Assembly (NCBI GenBank): GCA_002490425.1
Contig: DKTZ01000035.1
Span: 20,341-84,340, forward strand
DNA length: 64,000 bases
Direction of reading: 5' to 3'
DNA from: Ruminococcaceae bacterium UBA7217
Lineage (GTDB): Bacteria > Bacillota > Clostridia > Oscillospirales > Acutalibacteraceae
Positions within the stretch are counted from its first letter, which is position 1; every line of letters starts with the position of its first letter. The translations under genes and the position numbers were made by a program. The notes under the pieces are model-generated. The model made no database searches, was not told the DNA's origin, and saw only the letters and a list, made by a program, of their open reading frames with translations. Below are positions 42,586 through 51,484 of this stretch, in pieces.

Positions 42586-43656
42586 ATGCTTGATAAGCTT
42601 GCAGGTATTGAAGAACGGTTTGAAAAAATAAATGAACAGCTCTGCTTGCCCGAAACGGTCAGCGACCAGGAAAAGTACCCCAAACTTATGAAAGAGCTGC
42701 GCAGTCTTACTCCCGTTGTTGAAAAATACCGTGAATACAAAAAATATGACGAAACCCTTAAAGAATCAAAAGAACTGCTTGACGCAGGCGGACTTGATAA
42801 GGATTTTAAAGAGCTTGTGCAGGAAGAATTTGAACAGGCTAAAGCCGATATTGAGCGGTGCTCGGAGGAATTAAAAATTCTGCTTTTGCCAAAAGACCCC
42901 AACGATGACAAAAGCGTTATCGTTGAAATCCGCGGCGGTGCAGGCGGAGAGGAAGCGGCTCTTTTCGCAGGTGAGCTTTACAGAATGTATTCAATGTATT
43001 CGGAAGCAAAGGGATTTAAAACCGAAATTCTTTCAGAAAATCCCACAGAACTCGGCGGATACAAGGAAATTGTATTTAATGTTGAGGGCGAGGGCGCATA
43101 TTCACGCTTTAAGTTTGAAAGCGGCGTTCACCGTGTTCAGCGTGTTCCCGAAACCGAAAGTCAGGGACGAATACAGACCTCAACCGTAACAGTTGCAGTG
43201 CTTCCCGAAGCTGAAGAGGTTGATTTTGAGCTTAACCCTGCCGATTTACAGATAGATGTTTTCCGCTCTTCGGGTGCAGGCGGTCAAAAGGTTAACAAAA
43301 CCTCGTCAGCTATCCGTGTAACACACCTGCCCACGGGTATGGTGGTTGAGTGTCAGGACGAGCGAAGCCAATACAAAAACAAGGATAAAGCCTTAAAGGT
43401 ACTGCGTTCACGCCTTCTTGAAATTGAGCAGGCAAAGCACGATGCTGAAATTGCAGGCACAAGAAAATCTCAGGTCGGCACAGGCGACAGGAGCGAGCGA
43501 ATCCGCACCTACAACTTCCCTCAGGGCAGAGTTTCAGACCACCGAATAGGCTTAACTCTTTACAAAATCGACGCAATTATGAACGGTGACTTAGACGAAA
43601 TTATTGATGCGCTCATTACAGCCGACACCGCCGAAAAGCTTAAAGCAGAGGAATAA
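42586..43656 (+). CDS. prfA: Peptide chain release factor 1
   Basis: A 356-residue class I release factor. The catalytic GGQ (in GAGGQKVNKTSS) is present. The stop-codon recognition region VPETESQGRIQTS has a P-x-T tripeptide (PET), which marks RF1 rather than RF2 (SPF). It ends translation at UAA and UAG. There is no gap after DUF951. Confidence 0.96.
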   Translation: MLDKLAGIEERFEKINEQLCLPETVSDQEKYPKLMKELRSLTPVVEKYREYKKYDETLKESKELLDAGGLDKDFKELVQEEFEQAKADIERCSEELKILLLPKDPNDDKSVIVEIRGGAGGEEAALFAGELYRMYSMYSEAKGFKTEILSENPTELGGYKEIVFNVEGEGAYSRFKFESGVHRVQRVPETESQGRIQTSTVTVAVLPEAEEVDFELNPADLQIDVFRSSGAGGQKVNKTSSAIRVTHLPTGMVVECQDERSQYKNKDKALKVLRSRLLEIEQAKHDAEIAGTRKSQVGTGDRSERIRTYNFPQGRVSDHRIGLTLYKIDAIMNGDLDEIIDALITADTAEKLKAEE

Positions 43657-43658
43657 TT

Positions 43659-43864
43659 ATGAAAGAATTCAAGCTGAGCGCATTTGAAAAATTTGTTATC
43701 GGTCACAAAAAAGTGCTTATTCAATTCTTTTCAACTATTTTGCAAGATTTGAAAACACCGAAAAAGCGGTTTACTACGCAAACGAAATTGTAAAAATCGG
43801 TAATGACTCTCTGTTTGAATACCGCAAGGCAAAGGAATATTTAGAAAAATGCAAACAAATGTAA
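43659..43864 (+). pseudogene. Small frameshifted gene between prfA and sua5
   Basis: An ATG two bases after the prfA stop, with GAGGA at a good distance, opens MKEFKLSAFEKFVIGHKK. Continuing in that frame gives an implausible, early-ending tail. A shift to the -1 frame near 43710-43715, at a run of six A, gives NYFARFENTEKAVYYANEIV and a natural end (KEYLEKCKQM) that overlaps the sua5 start by 16 bases. The joined product of about 68 residues resembles a TPR-like helical hairpin. Loss of one A from a run of seven would explain it; a sequencing error or programmed slippage are alternatives. Confidence 0.55.
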
Positions 43865-44862
43865 TTGATATAAGATTAGAATATGAAAGGGCGCTGAATG
43901 AAGCGTCACAGCTCATAAATGACGGCGAGGTTGTGGGGATTCCCACCGAAACCGTTTACGGTCTTGCCGCAAACGCATTGGACGAAGAGGCTGTCAAAAA
44001 AATCTACATAGCAAAAGGCAGACCGTCCGACAACCCGCTGATTGTGCATATAAGCGATATTTCGGAGCTTTCCCCTCTTGTTAGAGAGATACCTGAAAAG
44101 GTTAAAATAATGGCGGAAAAATTCTGGCCCGGCCCTTTAACAATGATTATGAAAAAGAGCGATTTAATTCCGTTTAAAACTTCGGGCGGACTTGACACCG
44201 TTGCAATAAGAATGCCCTCAAACAAATATGCACGGGCAATCATCAAAACAAGCGGCGTCCCGTTGGCCGCACCGAGCGCCAATCTTTCGGGAAGTCCAAG
44301 CCCCACAAACGCAAAATATGTTTATGACGATATGAACGGGCGAATCCCCTTAATTATTGACGGCGGTGCATCAAAAATCGGCGTTGAGTCAACTGTTATT
44401 ACATTTGTAACCGAAATACCGACCGTTTTGCGCCCGGGCGGCATAACTCTGGAAGAAATAAGAGCCACAATAGGTGAAACAAGGCTTGCCGACGCAGTTC
44501 TGCACGAGCTCAAAGACGGCGAAGCTGCCGCCTCCCCGGGAATGAAATACAAGCATTACGCTCCGAGGGCGAATATAACCATTCTCAAAGGCAGTTTGGA
44601 CAAATTTGTTGAATACACTAAAGGCAAGGATTTCTTTGCGCTTGTTTTTGAGGGCGAGGAAAAATATTTTGAAAATGCCGTTACATACGGAAAACCTCTT
44701 GACGGAAAATCCGAAGCGAACAGGCTGTTTGACGCTCTTCGTGAGCTTGACGAAAAGGGAGCCAAAACCGTTTACGCACGCTGTCCTGAGCTTTCGGGTG
44801 TGGGTCTTGCGGTTTACAACAGACTTATTCGCTCGGCAGGATTTAATATTATTGAGCTGTGA
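43849..44862 (+). CDS. sua5: Threonylcarbamoyl-AMP synthase (Sua5 type)
   Basis: A 337-residue protein. The YrdC domain has the GEVVGIPTETVYGLAANA motif and KGRPSDNPLIVH, with APSANLSGSPSPT further on. The extra C-terminal Sua5 domain after SPGMKYKHYAP distinguishes Sua5 from the shorter TsaC. It makes threonylcarbamoyl-AMP for t6A modification of ANN-decoding tRNAs. The start overlaps the end of the small frameshifted gene. Confidence 0.94.
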   Translation: MQTNVIDIRLEYERALNEASQLINDGEVVGIPTETVYGLAANALDEEAVKKIYIAKGRPSDNPLIVHISDISELSPLVREIPEKVKIMAEKFWPGPLTMIMKKSDLIPFKTSGGLDTVAIRMPSNKYARAIIKTSGVPLAAPSANLSGSPSPTNAKYVYDDMNGRIPLIIDGGASKIGVESTVITFVTEIPTVLRPGGITLEEIRATIGETRLADAVLHELKDGEAAASPGMKYKHYAPRANITILKGSLDKFVEYTKGKDFFALVFEGEEKYFENAVTYGKPLDGKSEANRLFDALRELDEKGAKTVYARCPELSGVGLAVYNRLIRSAGFNIIEL

Positions 44863-44863
44863 G

Positions 44864-45472
44864 ATGAAAAAAATGCTTATTATCGGTTTAACAGGTCAAA
44901 CGGGTGCGGGAAAATCCACCGTATCCGAAATTTTGGAAAAATACGGCTGTTACCACATTGATGCTGACAAGGTTGCGCACGACATTCTTGAAAATGACAA
45001 AGAAGTGCAGGAAAAGCTCAAAGAGCGTTTCGGCGAAGATATTACAGATACAGACGGCAAAATCAACCGCAAAATTTTAGCCGCCCGTGCATTTTCCGAT
45101 AACGAAAGCACGCTTTCCCTCAATGCCATAACCCACCCTGCCGTCAACAACGAAATTCAGAATATTATTCTAAAGCAAAAGAAGTACGGCACAAAGGCTG
45201 TTATAATCGACGCAATAGCTCTGTTTGAAAGCGGAGAGGCAAAAATATGCGATTACACCGTTGCCGTTACCGCTCCGAGGGAAACCCGCCTTGAACGGAT
45301 TATTGCTCGTGACGGTATTTCTCTTTCCCGTGCGAATGAGCGGATAAACGCGCAAAAGGACGAAAGTTTTTTCACATTAAACGCCGACTACATAATAAAC
45401 AACTGCGAGCCGTATAATATATACGATGAAACAGAAAAATTAGCATATAAGCTTAAACTAAAAAAGGAGTAA
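44864..45472 (+). CDS. coaE: Dephospho-CoA kinase
   Basis: About 202 residues from the ATG at 44864 (MKKMLIIGLTGQTGAGKST). The P-loop GQTGAGKST and the DADKVAHDIL motif are diagnostic of CoaE, and ITHPAV and the ERIIARDG lid are present. It catalyses the last step of coenzyme A synthesis. It starts 1 base after sua5; an ATG at 44873 is an alternative start. A longer in-frame reading back to 44606 lies inside sua5 and is rejected. Confidence 0.93.
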   Translation: MKKMLIIGLTGQTGAGKSTVSEILEKYGCYHIDADKVAHDILENDKEVQEKLKERFGEDITDTDGKINRKILAARAFSDNESTLSLNAITHPAVNNEIQNIILKQKKYGTKAVIIDAIALFESGEAKICDYTVAVTAPRETRLERIIARDGISLSRANERINAQKDESFFTLNADYIINNCEPYNIYDETEKLAYKLKLKKE

Positions 45473-45476
45473 CAAT

Positions 45477-46880
45477 ATGAGCGAAAAAAATATTATTAAA
45501 GAGCTTCAGGAGGAGCTTTTCTATTCACCTAAGCACGCTTCCGAAATCATTTCCGATGAGGAGCAAAAAAACGCAGACAGCTTTGCCGAGGGCTATAAAT
45601 ACTATATGAACAACGGCAAAACCGAGCGTGAATCAGTAAAATTCTTTATCAAAAAGGCTGAAGATTTAGGCTATACTCCGTTTGACCGCAGTAAAAAATA
45701 CAATGCAGGCGACAAGGTTTATTATAACAACAGAGGAAAGTCGGTTATCCTTTGCGTTTTCGGCAAAAGGCCGATTTCAGACGGCGTTAAAATCTCCGCC
45801 GCGCACCTTGACTCTCCCCGTCTTGACTTAAAGCCTAATCCCCTTTACGAGGACGGAGAAATGGCATATTTCAAAACTCATTATTACGGCGGTATTAAAA
45901 AATATCAGTGGACTGCAATCCCTCTTTCACTTCACGGCGTAATTGTAAAGAAAAACGGCGAAAGTGTCGAGGTAAATGTGGGCGAAGATGAAAACGACCC
46001 GCAATTCGTAATCACAGACCTGCTCCCGCACCTTGCAGGCGAGCAGATGAAACGTACAATGGCCGAGGGCGTTAAAGGCGAAAGCCTTAATATTCTTATA
46101 GGCTCACGTCCGTTCTCTAAGGATGAGGGCAGCGAAAAGGTTAAGCTTAACATAATTAAGCTTCTCAATGAAAAATACGGCATTACCGAAAGTGATTTCC
46201 TCTCTGCCGAGCTTGAAATTGTACCTGCCTTCAAGGCACGTGACATCGGCTTTGACAGAAGTCTTATAGGCGCATACGGCCACGATGACAAGGTTTGTGC
46301 ATACCCCGCCGCTGAAGCAATTTTTGCAGTTGAAAATCCGAGCTACACTGTTCTTACCGTTCTTACGGACAAAGAGGAAACAGGCTCTGACGGCAACACA
46401 GGGCTTAACTCTTCTTACCTTAAATATTTCATTTCAGACTTGGCGGTTATGGGCGGCGAAGAGCCGTGGAGAGTTCTTAGCGCCAGCGAATGTCTTTCGG
46501 CAGATGTAAATGCGGCTTACGACCCGATGTTTCCCGATGTAAGCGAGCCGAAAAACGCCTCATTCGTTAACAAGGGCGTTGTTATTACTAAATACACAGG
46601 CGCAAGAGGAAAAGGCGGCACAAGCGACGCCTCGGCTGAATTTATGGGCAAAATCCGCAGAATGCTCGACAAAGAAAACGTTGTATGGCAAATAGGCGAG
46701 CTTGGCAAGGTAGACATCGGCGGCGGCGGAACAGTCGCTATGTATATTGCAAATCTTGACATTGACGTTGTGGATTTGGGCGTTCCCGTTCTTTCAATGC
46801 ACGCACCATTTGAGGTTATTTCAAAGCTTGATTTGTATATGGCTTTCCGTGCATTTAAAGCATTTTTCGAGCAGGAATAA
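45477..46880 (+). CDS. M18 family zinc aminopeptidase
   Basis: A 467-residue metallopeptidase. SAAHLDSPRLDLKPNPLYE, GHDDKVCAYPA, DKEETGSDGNTG and a late GKGGTSDASAE/SMHAPFE pattern supply the zinc ligands and the catalytic Glu of the M18 (aspartyl aminopeptidase-like) family. It probably trims acidic or other N-terminal residues from peptides in the cytoplasm. It has GGAGTAAC upstream and begins 4 bases after coaE, ending the prfA operon. Confidence 0.93.
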   Translation: MSEKNIIKELQEELFYSPKHASEIISDEEQKNADSFAEGYKYYMNNGKTERESVKFFIKKAEDLGYTPFDRSKKYNAGDKVYYNNRGKSVILCVFGKRPISDGVKISAAHLDSPRLDLKPNPLYEDGEMAYFKTHYYGGIKKYQWTAIPLSLHGVIVKKNGESVEVNVGEDENDPQFVITDLLPHLAGEQMKRTMAEGVKGESLNILIGSRPFSKDEGSEKVKLNIIKLLNEKYGITESDFLSAELEIVPAFKARDIGFDRSLIGAYGHDDKVCAYPAAEAIFAVENPSYTVLTVLTDKEETGSDGNTGLNSSYLKYFISDLAVMGGEEPWRVLSASECLSADVNAAYDPMFPDVSEPKNASFVNKGVVITKYTGARGKGGTSDASAEFMGKIRRMLDKENVVWQIGELGKVDIGGGGTVAMYIANLDIDVVDLGVPVLSMHAPFEVISKLDLYMAFRAFKAFFEQE

Positions 46881-46904
46881 ATTTTTACTCTCTAATTGAA
46901 GTAC

Positions 46905-47130
46905 GGAACTCTCGGCTCCCCTGAAAGGGGAGCTGTCGAGCGTTAGCGAGACTGAGGGGTTAATTTCTTTAGCAAAAAACTTTATAACCCCTCTGTCACT
47001 TCGTGACATCTCCATTACTCGCCTGCCGGCTCAGACAGCGTTAATTCGGCATCCGCCGGATGCCCACGCCCTTTCAGGTGCGACAAGGATTTTGTAGGGA
47101 CAACCGCGGTCGGCTGTCCCTACCGCGCTC
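46905..47130. repeat. Cluster of intergenic palindromic repeats
   Basis: In the 396 bases between the aminopeptidase and the symporter I see no gene. At 46915-46933 GCTCCCCT-GAA-AGGGGAGC is followed by a GACTGAGGGG tail, a repeat type seen again near 56204. At 46996-47040 CTGTCACTTCGTGACA and CTCGCCTGCCGGCTC recur, inverted, at 56155-56200. At 47094-47123 GTAGGGACA/TGTCCCTAC is a 9-bp stem of the GTAGGG hairpin family. The first hairpin may end the prfA operon. Confidence 0.65.
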
Positions 47131-47175
47131 ATCTCTATGTCAAAAAAATAAACAATTTTTTGTTAAATTCGCATA

Positions 47176-47204
47176 TTGTTAAGACTAAAAGATAAGAGTA
47201 AAAT
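47176..47204 (+). promoter_or_regulatory. Sigma-A promoter of the symporter gene
   Basis: TTGTTA (47176-47181), 17-base spacer, TAAAAT (47199-47204). The expected start near 47211 lies just before a terminator-like hairpin. Confidence 0.55.
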
Positions 47205-47214
47205 ATCTGTAATA

Positions 47215-47242
47215 AAAAAGAGCATTTTTTGATGCTCTTTTT
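47215..47242 (+). terminator. Terminator-like hairpin in the symporter leader
   Basis: AAAAAGAGCAT (47215-47225), a TTTTTG loop, and ATGCTCTTTTT (47232-47242): an 11-bp stem ending in U-rich sequence. It sits about 35 bases before the symporter ATG, directly after its probable promoter, so it may act as an attenuator rather than only a boundary. Confidence 0.65.
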
Positions 47243-47276
47243 AATTTCTTCAAATTTTTTCAGAAAGGAAATGTTT

Positions 47277-48752
47277 ATGAAAAAGTATATGAAAAAGTCC
47301 GAAATATGGACTTTCGGCATCGGTCTTTTCGGCGTTGCCTTAATGACAGGCTGGATGCCTGATTACACTGCAACTTTCTTTGCGGATTTTGCTTTTAAGG
47401 GCAAGGGCTTTGACCCTGACACTATGGCAAATGCCATTTCGGCAGTGTTCCTTGTTGCAGGTATTGTGGGCGCTGTGTGCGAGCTTGTTATCGGATATCT
47501 TGTTGACAACACACGTACAAAATTCGGCAAGGTAAAACCTTGGTTCGGCTTCGGCGTTATTCCGCTTGCTCTCGTTGCAATGCTCGTTTTCATTGCGCCG
47601 AACACAAACAGCCAAACTGCTGCAATTATTTGGATGTTCGTAATTTATTCACTTTACACGGCGTTCAGCTGTGCGGTTGAAAGCCCGTCAAACTGCTTCG
47701 GCTCGCTTTGCTCGCCCAACCCCGAGGAGCGTTCAAGCGCAATTTCAATTGCGTCATTCCTGCGCTCTGTCGGTCAGTCCGGCGGTATGGTTGTGCTTAT
47801 GGTTGTTGCCGCAATTATGAAAGCCGTTATGGGCAAACAGCAGTATCAAAACGCAGAAGGCAGAGGTCTTGACCTTTTAATTTCCACCGCGGTTTGCGCT
47901 TTGGGACTTATTCTTTTTGTTATGATATTCTTTACCAACAACAAAGAAAATGTTCCCTATACAAATGAAAAGGTTAATCTTAAAGACGCAATTAAGGTTG
48001 TTTTCACCTATAAAAACCTTTTAATGGTTTCTCTTACAAAGCTTTGCGGCTTCGGCAGAGGCGTTTACGGCACGGTTTCTCTTTACATAGCAGTTTACCT
48101 TTTAGGTTCAAAGGACTTAAAGCTTGCTTTGCTCCTGCCAATGGGTATCGGCACAGCTGTAGGCACACTGCTTGTAAACCTTGTTCTTAAAAAATTCTCC
48201 ACAAAGCAGACATTTATTTTGTTCTGCATTTACGGTGCGTCATCAATGGGCATTCTGTTCCTTGTTTCAAGAGGAATAGGCTTTAACGACGGACTTATTA
48301 TTCCGTTCCTTATTCTCAACTTCTTCTGCGGACTCCAGCACGGCAACACAAATGTTACACCCAATATTATGATTGCCGACTGTGTTGACGAAATCGAGTA
48401 CAAAACCGGTAAGCGCCAGGACGGTCTTGCTTATGCAGGCTACGGTCTTTTCTCAAAGGTTGCATCTGCATTTACAAAGGGTCTCGGCCCGTGGCTCCTT
48501 TACACATGGTCAGGCTATATGGTTTCAACAGATGCAAACGTTGCATACGCTCAGCAATCCGACGCAACGCTTAATAAAATGCTTGCGATTTACACAATTA
48601 TTCCCGCAATCTTCGTTATCTTGCAGGGTGTTCCGATTTTGTTCTACGATATGGTAGGTGAAAAGAAGGAAATGATTGTAAAAGCGCTTGCCGAGCGCCG
48701 CGAAGCCGCAAAAGCAAACGAAGCGAATGCCGAAACGGCAGTAGAAGGCTGA
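47277..48752 (+). CDS. GPH-family sugar:cation symporter
   Basis: About 491 residues with about 12 transmembrane helices. GYLVDNTRTKFGKVKPW (the helix 2-3 loop of the glycoside-pentoside-hexuronide family) and ADCVDEIEYKTGKRQDGL are characteristic of GPH transporters. It should import a sugar or glycoside with Na+ or H+. I chose the ATG at 47277 (MKKYMKKSEIW), 7 bases after AAAGGA; the ATG at 47271 is less well spaced. The next gene starts 13 bases after its stop. Confidence 0.87.
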   Translation: MKKYMKKSEIWTFGIGLFGVALMTGWMPDYTATFFADFAFKGKGFDPDTMANAISAVFLVAGIVGAVCELVIGYLVDNTRTKFGKVKPWFGFGVIPLALVAMLVFIAPNTNSQTAAIIWMFVIYSLYTAFSCAVESPSNCFGSLCSPNPEERSSAISIASFLRSVGQSGGMVVLMVVAAIMKAVMGKQQYQNAEGRGLDLLISTAVCALGLILFVMIFFTNNKENVPYTNEKVNLKDAIKVVFTYKNLLMVSLTKLCGFGRGVYGTVSLYIAVYLLGSKDLKLALLLPMGIGTAVGTLLVNLVLKKFSTKQTFILFCIYGASSMGILFLVSRGIGFNDGLIIPFLILNFFCGLQHGNTNVTPNIMIADCVDEIEYKTGKRQDGLAYAGYGLFSKVASAFTKGLGPWLLYTWSGYMVSTDANVAYAQQSDATLNKMLAIYTIIPAIFVILQGVPILFYDMVGEKKEMIVKALAERREAAKANEANAETAVEG

Positions 48753-48765
48753 GGGGGTAACAGAT

Positions 48766-49677
48766 ATGAAAGAAAAAACCTTTAATCTTAAAATATACGG
48801 TGCGATTGCTTTCTTTGCGGTTGCCGCCGCCCTTGCACTTATGGTTGTATTTACCTTCAAGAACAAATACACGGCATTCCACCCCGAAGAGGTAGCAAAA
48901 AACTATGCCGACACAATAGTTCAGACAGGTGACGGCTACAACGCTTATAAAAATGCGCTTGTAAGCAAAAGCTCAAAATACGGTGACTTTATCCGCAAGT
49001 ACTATATGTACCCTGTAATTTACCGTGAAACAAATTACAAGCCTGGTGACAAAACAGACGAACTCAAAGGCTTTAACGACGAGTCATATATGAGCGACAA
49101 ATCCAAAAACGATGACGGCTCACTTCAGGGTAAGGTTATCGAAAAGATGTACCCCTATTACGTTCAGCTCGCAGAAAACGGCTGGGACAACTACGATGAA
49201 ATTTTCAAAAAATATTTTGAAGAGCTTGTACGTGTACGCAAAGAGATTTTCGGCGACGACTATATGACAGACGAGATTATGTTCACAGCCCTTGAAAGCA
49301 ATGTTAAGACATACGGCGAAACGCTGACAGGTACTGAGGACGAGTTTGACAAAAACACCAAAAAGCAAATTTCATTCAAGAGCATAGGCGAATACGAAAA
49401 GGTGTACGGCGAGGATTACAAATTCACATCTTCTGTTGCAGGCGAAAAAGCGATTGACCTTAATACATACAAAGCAAATATTAACGCAGATAAATTCGCT
49501 GAATACGGCGTTTCGGCAGACGATATTTCAGATGTTAAGTGCTATACCGTTGAAGTAAAAACGGCTGACGGAAAAACAGTTACAAGCGCAGATGTAACCG
49601 TTGTAAAAATCGGCAGCTCGTGGTATGTTGACTCTGCAGCAACTAACACTTCTCCCCTTTATTCGTTCTATAAATAA
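48766..49677 (+). CDS. Unknown membrane-anchored extracytoplasmic protein
   Basis: A 303-residue protein that I do not recognise. One transmembrane helix (about residues 12-31) anchors a soluble domain rich in Lys, Asp, Glu and Tyr (YADTIVQTGDGYNAYKNAL, KYYMYPVIYR, ENGWDNYDEIF). A C-terminal beta-rich part (VEVKTADGKTVTSADVTVV) resembles a NTF2/DUF4878-like end, but weakly. It is co-transcribed with the symporter, so it could be a substrate-handling or regulatory partner. It has a GAGGGGG ribosome site. Confidence 0.7.
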   Translation: MKEKTFNLKIYGAIAFFAVAAALALMVVFTFKNKYTAFHPEEVAKNYADTIVQTGDGYNAYKNALVSKSSKYGDFIRKYYMYPVIYRETNYKPGDKTDELKGFNDESYMSDKSKNDDGSLQGKVIEKMYPYYVQLAENGWDNYDEIFKKYFEELVRVRKEIFGDDYMTDEIMFTALESNVKTYGETLTGTEDEFDKNTKKQISFKSIGEYEKVYGEDYKFTSSVAGEKAIDLNTYKANINADKFAEYGVSADDISDVKCYTVEVKTADGKTVTSADVTVVKIGSSWYVDSAATNTSPLYSFYK

Positions 49678-49691
49678 TTCTAAATTACTTC

Positions 49692-49723
49692 GTAGGGTCA
49701 GGTTTCCATGCCTGACCCTTTTT
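49692..49723 (+). terminator. Repeat-derived terminator of the symporter operon
   Basis: GTAGGGTCAGG, TTTCCATG, CCTGACCC then six T: an 8-bp stem (GGGTCAGG/CCTGACCC) belonging to the GTAGGG hairpin family and working as an intrinsic terminator. Confidence 0.85.
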
Positions 49724-49766
49724 TGTTCTCGCCATTTAGTAGGGAATGTAATTTTCCGTTTCATAC

Positions 49767-49872
49767 CCCTCATAAGTCGGCTGCGCTGACAGCTTCCCCC
49801 CTCGGGGGAAGCCTTTTTATGCCTTCCCCTCAAGGGGAAGGGGGACCGCATTAGCGGTGGATGAGGTGTAAC
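49767..49872 (+). repeat. Interspersed palindromic repeat (copy 1)
   Basis: CAGCTTCCCCC...GGGGGAAGC, then CTTCCCCTCAAGGGGAAG, then ACCGC-ATTA-GCGGT and a GGATGAGGTG end. The same blocks occur in inverted orientation at 55889-56024. Confidence 0.75.
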
Positions 49873-49928
49873 GAATTTAATTCAACAGAAAACAGTCGTC
49901 GCCCTACAAATTAAATTTACATATTTAC

Positions 49929-50504
49929 TTATATATACAGCGGTTCATTTTGCTTTCCGTTTGTTAAAACGAAATCCAGTGTTTCAGGTATTTTCGTAAA
50001 ATCCGCCACTATTGAATTAGGCTTGTTCAGGGGGTCATCCTGCCGCATCGGAACAAAATAAATATTTTTGCTGTTCATTAAAAGCCCTATGTTCTTTGCC
50101 GCAGCGCCCAGTGCGTCATTTGTCGAAACCGCAATTATAATCGGTCTGCAATTCCGCAGGTGTGCCTTTGCGGACAGAGTAACCGATGTATCCGTTATTC
50201 CGTTTGCCATTTTACCGAGAGTGTTGCCGGTACAGGGCGCAATTACGAGCGCATCCAAAAGCATTTTCGGCCCTATCGGTTCTGCACCGCAAATTGTATG
50301 GATTATTTTTTTACCCGTTATATCTTCAATCTGCTTAATAAAATCTTCTGCTTTGCCGAAGCGGGTATCAGTTGAATATGAAACACCCGACATTATGGGA
50401 ATTACATTGTACCCCAGGGAAACAAGCGCTTCAATCTGCGGGATAACCTTTTTAAACGTGCAAAACGAACCGCACAAAGCAAATCCCACATTCGATTTAC
50501 TCAT
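49929..50504 (-). CDS. spoVFB: Dipicolinate synthase subunit B
   Basis: A 191-residue flavoprotein-fold protein. VGFALCGSFCTFKKVIP, LVIAPCTGNTLGKMANGITD and AVSTNDALGAAAKN match SpoVFB. With SpoVFA it makes dipicolinic acid, which is stored in the spore core with calcium. Its start overlaps the spoVFA stop by 8 bases (ATGAGTAA). The pair is strong evidence that the organism forms spores. In Bacillus this operon is transcribed in the mother cell by sigma-K. Confidence 0.94.
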   Translation of the reverse strand: MSKSNVGFALCGSFCTFKKVIPQIEALVSLGYNVIPIMSGVSYSTDTRFGKAEDFIKQIEDITGKKIIHTICGAEPIGPKMLLDALVIAPCTGNTLGKMANGITDTSVTLSAKAHLRNCRPIIIAVSTNDALGAAAKNIGLLMNSKNIYFVPMRQDDPLNKPNSIVADFTKIPETLDFVLTNGKQNEPLYI

Positions 50505-51357
50505 CTTTCTCCTCCTCTTGTAAAGTTTTAACTATCTTCTTTCCGATAAGCTCCCCTGCCGTTTTTGCCGTGTATTTTCCAGGAAGTCCCGGCGCTTTTA
50601 TTACACTTACCGAATATTTTTCCGCTTCTTCGGGGTTTACCCCGAAAGGTGCTGATGCAAGCTCGATTATTTTACAGTCGGGTCTTATTTTCCTGAGCGT
50701 TTCACTGTCAATTACTCTTTGCGGCACAGTGTTTATAATAATGTCGAATTTGTCGGCATACTCTGATAATTTATTCAGTTTTTCCGCTCTGCACCCTCGC
50801 AAAGAAGCGCCTGTCAGCGCCTCTTCGCTTCTTGCAAACACTGTCACATCGCAGGAAAGTTTTTTAAGCAAGTCTGCTGTTTCCCGACCGACTCTGCCGT
50901 AGCCCGTAATTGCAAATGTGCCTAAAGACGCGGCAAAATCAATATGCTCAAGTATTATTTTTAAAGTACCGAACGCTGTCAAATAAGCGTTTTCGGATAT
51001 AAACGTGCTGTCGTAATAATCGTAAAAGGGTATATGCTTTTCGTTTAAAGAATTTGAAAACTCGCCGCTGAACATTCCGCCGAAAACCTTATTTTCGGAG
51101 CCGATAAGATTTAAAAGCCTTATAAGCGGCAGCTCCCGTTTTGAAAAAGGCATAAAAACAGTTTTTCCGTTTTTGCTGACAGGCAACGGAAGAATTATTA
51201 CGCTTTGGGGCGTTATTAAGGCTTTTAGTCTTTCCGAATCGTCATCCCAATCGTAAAGACCGTAGCAATCAACCGCTTTTCCGCACATTTTCAGATATTC
51301 TCCGAGATATTTTTGGCGTTTGTCACCGCCGATGATAACAAAATTACTGTTTTTCAC
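50497..51357 (-). CDS. spoVFA: Dipicolinate synthase subunit A
   Basis: About 286 residues. An N-terminal domain beginning NFVIIGGDKRQKYLGEYL and a Rossmann NAD(P)-binding region AITGYGRVGRETADLL are typical of DpaA/SpoVFA, which reduces the product of dihydrodipicolinate in DPA synthesis. I favour the GTG start at 51357 because AGGGGAG lies 6 bases before it. The ATG at 51402 has no ribosome site. It is divergent from murC. Confidence 0.92.
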   Translation of the reverse strand: MKNSNFVIIGGDKRQKYLGEYLKMCGKAVDCYGLYDWDDDSERLKALITPQSVIILPLPVSKNGKTVFMPFSKRELPLIRLLNLIGSENKVFGGMFSGEFSNSLNEKHIPFYDYYDSTFISENAYLTAFGTLKIILEHIDFAASLGTFAITGYGRVGRETADLLKKLSCDVTVFARSEEALTGASLRGCRAEKLNKLSEYADKFDIIINTVPQRVIDSETLRKIRPDCKIIELASAPFGVNPEEAEKYSVSVIKAPGLPGKYTAKTAGELIGKKIVKTLQEEEKDE

Positions 51358-51484
51358 CTTTTTCTCCCCTTTCATCTTGCAATAACATACTATGATTTTC
51401 ATAAAAAATGGTGATTAGGTCTTTTATTTTAATTAAAATTGCAATATAATATATGTAATACTACAATTTGGAACGGCGGTTATT

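Noticed and set aside
51430..51470. CATATATTA on the minus strand as a sigma-K -10 for spoVFA
   Set aside because: It fits CATAnnnTA, but no matching -35 lies at the right distance and the region is AT-rich, so chance is likely.
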